A DNA stretch of 11,275 bases from JAVVRI01 sp036654795 (GTDB lineage: Bacteria; Bacteroidota; Bacteroidia; Bacteroidales; Tannerellaceae): NCBI GenBank assembly GCA_036654795.1, contig JAVVRI010000100.1, positions 1 to 11,275 on the forward strand. Reading direction: 5' to 3'. The position numbers and the translations under genes were made by a program. Within the stretch, counting starts at the first letter, position 1, and the number at the start of each line of letters is the position of its first letter. The notes beneath the pieces are model-generated. The model did no database searches. It saw nothing but the letters and a program-made list of their open reading frames with translations, and was not told the origin of the DNA. This document shows, in pieces, positions 6,508-11,275 of the stretch.

Positions 6508-6538
6508 CAAAAGTAGGTCTTTTTTTTCTGATACTAAA
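6508..6538 (-). promoter_or_regulatory. candidate gltX promoter
   Basis: On the minus strand TACTTTTG (6515 to 6508) matches the Bacteroidetes -7 consensus TAnnTTTG exactly. TTTA (6538 to 6535) lies 19 bp upstream at the -33 position, three of four bases matching TTTG. Transcription would start near 6501, giving a leader of about 38 nt. Confidence 0.55.
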
Positions 6539-6556
6539 CTTTTTTACGTACATTTC
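6526..6556 (+). promoter_or_regulatory. weak candidate promoter for the pgpH-like gene
   Basis: TACATTTC (6549-6556) matches TAnnTTTG at all but the last base, and a T-rich stretch (TTCT at 6526-6529) occupies the -33 place. It would give a very short leader of about 13 nt before the ATG at 6576. It interleaves with the opposite gltX promoter. Confidence 0.3.
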
Positions 6557-6575
6557 GCCCCCAAACAAGATTCAC

Positions 6576-8606
6576 ATGAAATTAAAGAACTATAGCATAC
6601 CCACAGCGATCTATTTTATAGTAGCGGCACTTCTAATTGCTTATTTCTTTCCGCGAGAAGGAAAATTCCGTTATCAGTTTTACGAAGGAAAACCTTGGCG
6701 ATACGGTTTGCTTACCGCTCCTAGTGACTTTCCTATCTACAAAGCCGATGAACTGGTAAAGGCAGAAAAGGACAGCGCCATGCGTAATTTTGAACCTTAC
6801 TACCGCGTAAACACAGCCATAGAGGCCGAGCAAATAGACAAAATGCGCGAAGCTTACCATACGGCACTGAATAAGAAGTGTACTCCGGCCTACATGCAAT
6901 ACATCGAAAACACCATTGCCCGGTTATATAAAAACGGCATCATCTCCGCAGACAACATGGATGAGCTGAAGGATGACAACCAGACAAACGTCAACCTGTT
7001 GGTCAATACGATTTCGCAAAGCAAGTTTGTGGGTGATTTTTTTACGGTAAAGACAGCCTACGAGTTTATTATCAACAATTGTCCCGGATCGTTGGATAAA
7101 TCCGTCCTACAGTCATGCGACATAGATAACTTCTTGACCGAAAACATCATTTACGACAAGGAGATGTCCGATAAAATAAAAGATGAAATTCTGCAAGGAG
7201 TATCCATAGCCAACGGTATGGTGCAGGCTGGCGAACGCATCGTAGACCGGGGCGAGATTATAGACACACATACCTACAACGTGCTACGCTCCCTAAAAAT
7301 AGTATATGAAAGCAAGCTGGGAGGCGCGCAGCGGCAAAGTATTATTCTGGCCGGACAGTTCGTGCTCGTATTTGGCATCATGTTCTGTTTCCTGCTATAC
7401 CTATGGTCGTTTCGGATCAGGATATACCACAACAAGAGAAACGTGGCCTTTATGCTGCTGTGTATCTTTGTTAGTTGCGTAATAACGGAGCTGTGTGTAA
7501 CTTACGGGCTGTTCAACGTTTACATCATGCCCTACGCCATTGTGCCGATTGTAATCCGCACCTTCTTCGACTCGCGCACGGCCTTGTTTGCCCACCTGAC
7601 GACGACGCTAATCTGCTCCCTCATGGTGCCATTCCCGCATGAATTCCTACTCATGCAGATTGTTGCCGGTATGGTGGTTACTTTTAGCCTGAAACAGATG
7701 TCGCAACGCTCCGAGTTGATCCGTTGCGCCTTTTTCATCTTCTTGTCCTATGTAATCTGCTACATCAGCTTGACATTGTTTCAAGAGGCGGACTTCAATA
7801 AGATAAACTGGATAATGATACTCTATTTTGGCATCAACTTCATCCTATTGATGTTTACATATGTATTGGTTTACATGCTGGAAAAGACGTTTGGTTATGT
7901 ATCTACCATCACCCTAGTGGAGCTATCCAACATCAACACACCTATTCTAAAGAAGCTTTCGGAAACTTGTCCGGGCACCTTCCAGCATTCACTACAAGTC
8001 TCCATCCTGGCATCCGAAGCAGCTACAAAGATAGGAGCAGAAGCCCAACTGGTACGTACGGGCGCACTCTACCATGACATCGGCAAGATGAGCAATCCTG
8101 TTTTCTTCACGGAGAATCAGAACAGCGTGAATCCGCACAACCAATTGACGTTCGACCAAAGCGCACAGATCATCATCAGCCACGTTACCGAAGGCATAAA
8201 GATTGCCGAGAAAGCCATGTTGCCAAAGGCGGTGATCAACTTTATCCGCACCCATCACGGACGGGGCAAAGCCAAATACTTCTACAACTCCTTCAAAAAT
8301 CAATATCCAAATGAGGAGATAAACGAAGATCTATTTACCTATCCAGGTCCCAACCCCTTCAGCAAAGAAACAGCCATCCTAATGATGGCAGATTCCGTAG
8401 AGGCCGCCTCGCGCAGCCTTAAAGAACACACAGAAGAGGGGATAAAGGAATTGGTAGACAGGATTATTGACACCCAATTAGCCGACGGACTGCTTCGCAA
8501 CGCACCCATTACCTTCCGCGACGTAGAAACGGTAAAAAACGTATTCATTGACAAGTTAAAGACAATGTATCATACACGTATCAGCTATCCTGACCTAAAG
8601 AAATAG
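6576..8606 (+). CDS. pgpH: 7TMR-HD phosphohydrolase, probable cyclic-di-AMP phosphodiesterase (PgpH-like)
   Basis: An inner-membrane HD-domain phosphodiesterase of 676 residues, predicted to hydrolyse c-di-AMP to pApA as Listeria PgpH does. Order of parts: an N-terminal membrane helix (about 9-24), a large extracytoplasmic 7TMR-HDED-type domain (about 28-250), a block of seven membrane helices (about 255-435), then a cytoplasmic HD domain (about 445-676). The metal-binding set H-HD-H-HH-D is complete: H471 in FQHSLQ, H500-D501 in LYHDIGK, H536 in SHVTEG, H560-H561 in THHGRG, and D606 in MMADSVEAASR. I place the start at the ATG at 6576. A longer frame from a TTG at 6489 would add 29 residues and run through the predicted promoter, while the 6576 start gives the usual short cytoplasmic tip MKLKNYSIPT before the first helix. 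It diverges from gltX and converges on the sensor kinase with a 6-bp gap. The family is clear; the c-di-AMP substrate is inferred. Confidence 0.88.
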   Translation: MKLKNYSIPTAIYFIVAALLIAYFFPREGKFRYQFYEGKPWRYGLLTAPSDFPIYKADELVKAEKDSAMRNFEPYYRVNTAIEAEQIDKMREAYHTALNKKCTPAYMQYIENTIARLYKNGIISADNMDELKDDNQTNVNLLVNTISQSKFVGDFFTVKTAYEFIINNCPGSLDKSVLQSCDIDNFLTENIIYDKEMSDKIKDEILQGVSIANGMVQAGERIVDRGEIIDTHTYNVLRSLKIVYESKLGGAQRQSIILAGQFVLVFGIMFCFLLYLWSFRIRIYHNKRNVAFMLLCIFVSCVITELCVTYGLFNVYIMPYAIVPIVIRTFFDSRTALFAHLTTTLICSLMVPFPHEFLLMQIVAGMVVTFSLKQMSQRSELIRCAFFIFLSYVICYISLTLFQEADFNKINWIMILYFGINFILLMFTYVLVYMLEKTFGYVSTITLVELSNINTPILKKLSETCPGTFQHSLQVSILASEAATKIGAEAQLVRTGALYHDIGKMSNPVFFTENQNSVNPHNQLTFDQSAQIIISHVTEGIKIAEKAMLPKAVINFIRTHHGRGKAKYFYNSFKNQYPNEEINEDLFTYPGPNPFSKETAILMMADSVEAASRSLKEHTEEGIKELVDRIIDTQLADGLLRNAPITFRDVETVKNVFIDKLKTMYHTRISYPDLKK

Positions 8607-8612
8607 GCTTTC

Positions 8613-11275
8613 TTACATCAAGATAATCCGATGATCTAACAACGTACCGATCTTTTCCTTCAACAACGAACCGTTAATCGGCTTGGCCGTATAGGCGTCG
8701 AAGCCGCTGTTTACGATCTTTTGCTCATCTTGTGCAAAAGCATACGCCGTCACAGCCATGATGGGAACGGAGGTGGATAGCTTCCGGATCTCAGACGTGG
8801 CCTCGTAGCCATTCATAACAGGCATCTTGATGTCCATCAGGATCAGTTGCGGATGGTGCTTTGCATACAATTCCACCGCTTCGGCTCCGTTCCAAGCATG
8901 AATTAATTTATACTCTGACCTCAGAATTGTTTCAAACAATTTGTAATTACTGGGATCGTCCTCGGCAATAAGAATCGTCACTTCATTTCGTTTGACCATT
9001 TCTAATGGACATGTCTCATTCATGGATTCCTTATGCACACGACCTGTTTCGGGGTTATACGGCAAGGTAAACCAGAACAACGAGCCTTTACCCTCTTCCG
9101 ACTCTACGCCTATTTCTCCATTCATCTGAGAAACTATCATTTCGCAAATACTAAGCCCCAGACCTGTACCTTGGGCAAAGTTGTTCAGCTTGATAAAACG
9201 GCCGAATATGTCTTTCTGCTTATCCGGCGCAATACCACATCCGGAGTCTTTAACGTAAAACCAAAGCTTGTTATCAGCATTGAGCTTATAGCCAAACGCA
9301 ATCTGTCCTTTTTGCGTAAACTTCATCGCATTGTTCAGCAAGTTGATCATTAGCTGCGTTAGTCGATTCTTGTCGGTATAGGTAAAACAGATTGGCAGAT
9401 AACTTTCGAATACGATATTCGTATCCTTATTTTTGTTTTTTAAACGCACGGATTGCTCCATGTCGCTCAACAAAGTGTTTATATCGGTGTATCCGTACGT
9501 AAAGTCCAGCGTGCCGGCCTCTATCTTTGAAAGATCGAGAATGTCATTGATCAACTGGAGTAAAAGGGAGTTATTACTCTCGATAATGTCGACAAACTCC
9601 CTTTTATCATTCTCACTTTCCGTATAAGCCAGAATGTTTGAAAAGCCCACAATGGCATTCAGCGGTGTACGTATCTCGTGGCTCATGTTTGCCAGGAAAG
9701 CAGACTTTAGCTTGTTAGACTCCTCAGCCTTCTCCTTGGCTCTCCTTAACTCATATTCCAGCTTTTTGCGCTCCGTGATTGAGATCGTGGAGCCTACCAG
9801 AGCCATTGGCTTACCCGTTTCATCGCACTCGGTCATTACCTGTATCTCTTCCCACTCATATTCTTTATTTTCAGAGGAGGCGCAATTCAGGCAATATTCT
9901 TTACGTATCTTTTGAATCTTACCCGTGCTCAAATCCTCGAAGGCATGTTTGACGCAATCACGGTATGAAGGGTGAACTGTATCGAAATAATCACTAAGCT
10001 TCATCTGGCGCATCTCAATCTCATCTGCCGTCTCGACCTCCGAAGTCCGTCCATGTTTTGATTCGTAGATAATTTTATCTTCTGACAGGTTGTACCTCCA
10101 CGGCAACATATCGGCAGCATCCAAAGCCATGGAGAGCTTATGATTAGTAAACTCCAAATGTTCCTGGAAGTTCTTTATATCCGTAATATCCACAAAGAAA
10201 ACATCTACCTTATACGGTTCGGATGTAGCCATAAACATAATGTTGTAATAGCTATGAGTTATGGGATGGAAATATTCGCGTGTAATTGACTCCTTTGTTT
10301 TTAGCACTTGCTTGACAGCTTCTAAGTAAACTGGATATTTGTCGCCAATAATGTCCAGCATCTCGCAGCCATATTTACCAGTCACCTCTTCGAATGGAGC
10401 AATCAGCCCATATACACGATTGGCACCCTGCGTCATAAAATCGTTTCGTTCCTCATCATATTGAAGGCGAAGATAGGGCATTGGCATATTATTAAACAAA
10501 TCGCGGTAGCGGGAAAGTATATCAAACTCTCTTTTCCTCATATTCTGTCTGGAGTGAAGAATTAGGACCCAAAAAATAGCTACAAAAGTAGCCACAATCC
10601 CCATAGCAGCCAGCAGGGCATACATATTTTGCTGCCAAAAAGTTTTAGGCTTTTGGAAATAGACGGCATCATCCGGATATTTTACTTTCTCATCTAAACG
10701 GTGCTGCATAGATGGATAATTCAAGAAAGCTGTAGGAGTATTGACTGTGTCAATAGGAATTGTGCTTAAAGGACGGTTTTGGCAAAGAGCCTTCATCATA
10801 GGATAGAGCTTCTCGGTAATGGCTGCACTGCCGTTAAAACATCCACCCATCGCGTATCCATCGGCAATACCAATATCAAAAAGGGTAAACAACGGCGATT
10901 TGGTAACGCTATTTACGCTCAAGTGCATATTACCACGTAGAAAGGAATTACCCATTAAAGTATCCTTCACTATCCAAGAATAATAAAGTATCGCCCTACT
11001 CTGCAACGAGTCTACTTCAGCCAACTCCTTGAAAAGAGAGTCGGTAGAGCAATTGCCTTCCACCAAATACTCCATCTGCAACTTCGGATAATAGCGAGAT
11101 GCTGTTTCTTCTATCGATTTTCGGATACGCAAAGAAATATAACGACGATCAGAAACAACAACCACTTTTTTCAGGTTAGGTACTAATTCCGTCATCAGAC
11201 CGAGCGTTTCCTTGGGGTAATAAGGAAGAATCAGTCCGGTTGCATTGTAGCCTTTAAGTGATTCTGACAGTCTGA
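8613..11275 (-). CDS. hybrid sensor histidine kinase/response regulator, N-terminus beyond the window
   Basis: An inner-membrane hybrid kinase. Residues are numbered here from the methionine at 11195, but the frame stays open to 11273 (26 more codons), so this methionine is internal and the gene is cut by the window edge. Parts in order: a periplasmic region up to about 185 resembling an ABC-type substrate-binding (type 1 periplasmic-binding-like) fold; a membrane helix at about 191-213; a PAS-like domain at about 225-345; a second PAS domain (PAS_3-like) at about 350-478; a short coiled coil; HisKA with H506 in MSHEIRTP; an ATPase domain with N622 (NNAMKFT), DSGCG at 650-654 and GTGLGL at 676-681; and a receiver at about 739-853 with D746-D747, phospho-acceptor D788 (LMDIKMP), T816 and K838. 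No DNA-binding domain follows the receiver, so output probably goes by phosphorelay to a protein encoded elsewhere. All residues needed for kinase and receiver chemistry are present. The ligand is unknown. Confidence 0.92.
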   Translation of the reverse strand, partial: RLSESLKGYNATGLILPYYPKETLGLMTELVPNLKKVVVVSDRRYISLRIRKSIEETASRYYPKLQMEYLVEGNCSTDSLFKELAEVDSLQSRAILYYSWIVKDTLMGNSFLRGNMHLSVNSVTKSPLFTLFDIGIADGYAMGGCFNGSAAITEKLYPMMKALCQNRPLSTIPIDTVNTPTAFLNYPSMQHRLDEKVKYPDDAVYFQKPKTFWQQNMYALLAAMGIVATFVAIFWVLILHSRQNMRKREFDILSRYRDLFNNMPMPYLRLQYDEERNDFMTQGANRVYGLIAPFEEVTGKYGCEMLDIIGDKYPVYLEAVKQVLKTKESITREYFHPITHSYYNIMFMATSEPYKVDVFFVDITDIKNFQEHLEFTNHKLSMALDAADMLPWRYNLSEDKIIYESKHGRTSEVETADEIEMRQMKLSDYFDTVHPSYRDCVKHAFEDLSTGKIQKIRKEYCLNCASSENKEYEWEEIQVMTECDETGKPMALVGSTISITERKKLEYELRRAKEKAEESNKLKSAFLANMSHEIRTPLNAIVGFSNILAYTESENDKREFVDIIESNNSLLLQLINDILDLSKIEAGTLDFTYGYTDINTLLSDMEQSVRLKNKNKDTNIVFESYLPICFTYTDKNRLTQLMINLLNNAMKFTQKGQIAFGYKLNADNKLWFYVKDSGCGIAPDKQKDIFGRFIKLNNFAQGTGLGLSICEMIVSQMNGEIGVESEEGKGSLFWFTLPYNPETGRVHKESMNETCPLEMVKRNEVTILIAEDDPSNYKLFETILRSEYKLIHAWNGAEAVELYAKHHPQLILMDIKMPVMNGYEATSEIRKLSTSVPIMAVTAYAFAQDEQKIVNSGFDAYTAKPINGSLLKEKIGTLLDHRIILM

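Noticed and set aside
6489..6575. TTG-started 29-residue extension of the pgpH-like protein
   Set aside because: The ATG at 6576 gives the normal N-terminus, and the extension would overlap the predicted divergent promoters and part of the 17-bp repeat.
8598..8614. AAGAAA/TTTCTT hairpin over the stops of the pgpH-like gene and the sensor kinase
   Set aside because: Only six A-T-rich pairs with a five-base loop and no T tract; too weak to call a terminator.
1..11275. CRISPR array, prophage, insertion sequence or defence system
   Set aside because: No regularly spaced repeats, transposase or integrase motifs, or defence-type domains were seen; the genes are conserved housekeeping or signalling families.

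Overview
The window looks like core chromosome of a member of the Bacteroidales (Bacteroides-like). The evidence is the gene content (NhaD antiporter, PTS-independent MurNAc salvage, a Bacteroidetes-type GltX with the LSKRDGDRLGFPVFPL stretch, a 7TMR-HD protein, a large hybrid sensor kinase), A-rich leaders mostly without Shine-Dalgarno sites, and promoter-like elements of the Bacteroidetes form TAnnTTTG. It is a dense, mostly housekeeping region. I see no phage, insertion sequence, CRISPR array, tRNA or rRNA, and no clearly undescribed system.

Layout. Positions 1-471 hold no confident gene, only a possible 16-codon gene tail at the left edge, two terminator-like hairpins and a promoter for what follows. 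A plus-strand operon (472-3605) carries nhaD, a BadF/BcrA-family amino-sugar kinase (probably a MurNAc kinase, MurK-like) and murQ. nhaD and the kinase are 15 bp apart, and the kinase and murQ overlap by 19 bp. murQ contains a 10-N assembly gap that appears to be an artefact of a seamless junction. murQ converges on waaA with only 10 bp between stop codons and a GC-rich hairpin over the junction. On the minus strand gltX (4946-6463) lies upstream of waaA (3616-4860). The 85 bp between them hold a degenerate 7-bp tandem repeat with an inverted partial copy.

gltX diverges from a plus-strand 7TMR-HD phosphohydrolase gene (pgpH-like, 6576-8606, predicted c-di-AMP phosphodiesterase). Their predicted promoters interleave, and the gltX leader contains two copies of a 17-bp repeat. 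The pgpH gene converges, with a 6-bp gap, on a hybrid sensor histidine kinase (8613 to the right edge) that is truncated by the window. Its frame is open through the last complete codon, so the methionine at 11195 is internal.

How they fit together. Most products act on or sense the cell envelope: Na+/H+ exchange (NhaD), peptidoglycan amino-sugar recycling (kinase plus MurQ, turning MurNAc into GlcNAc-6-phosphate and D-lactate), Kdo addition to lipid A (WaaA), second-messenger turnover linked in other bacteria to osmotic and wall homeostasis (PgpH-like), and a transmembrane sensor kinase. GltX is the housekeeping exception. Functions are assigned from recognisable motifs; no database search was run.
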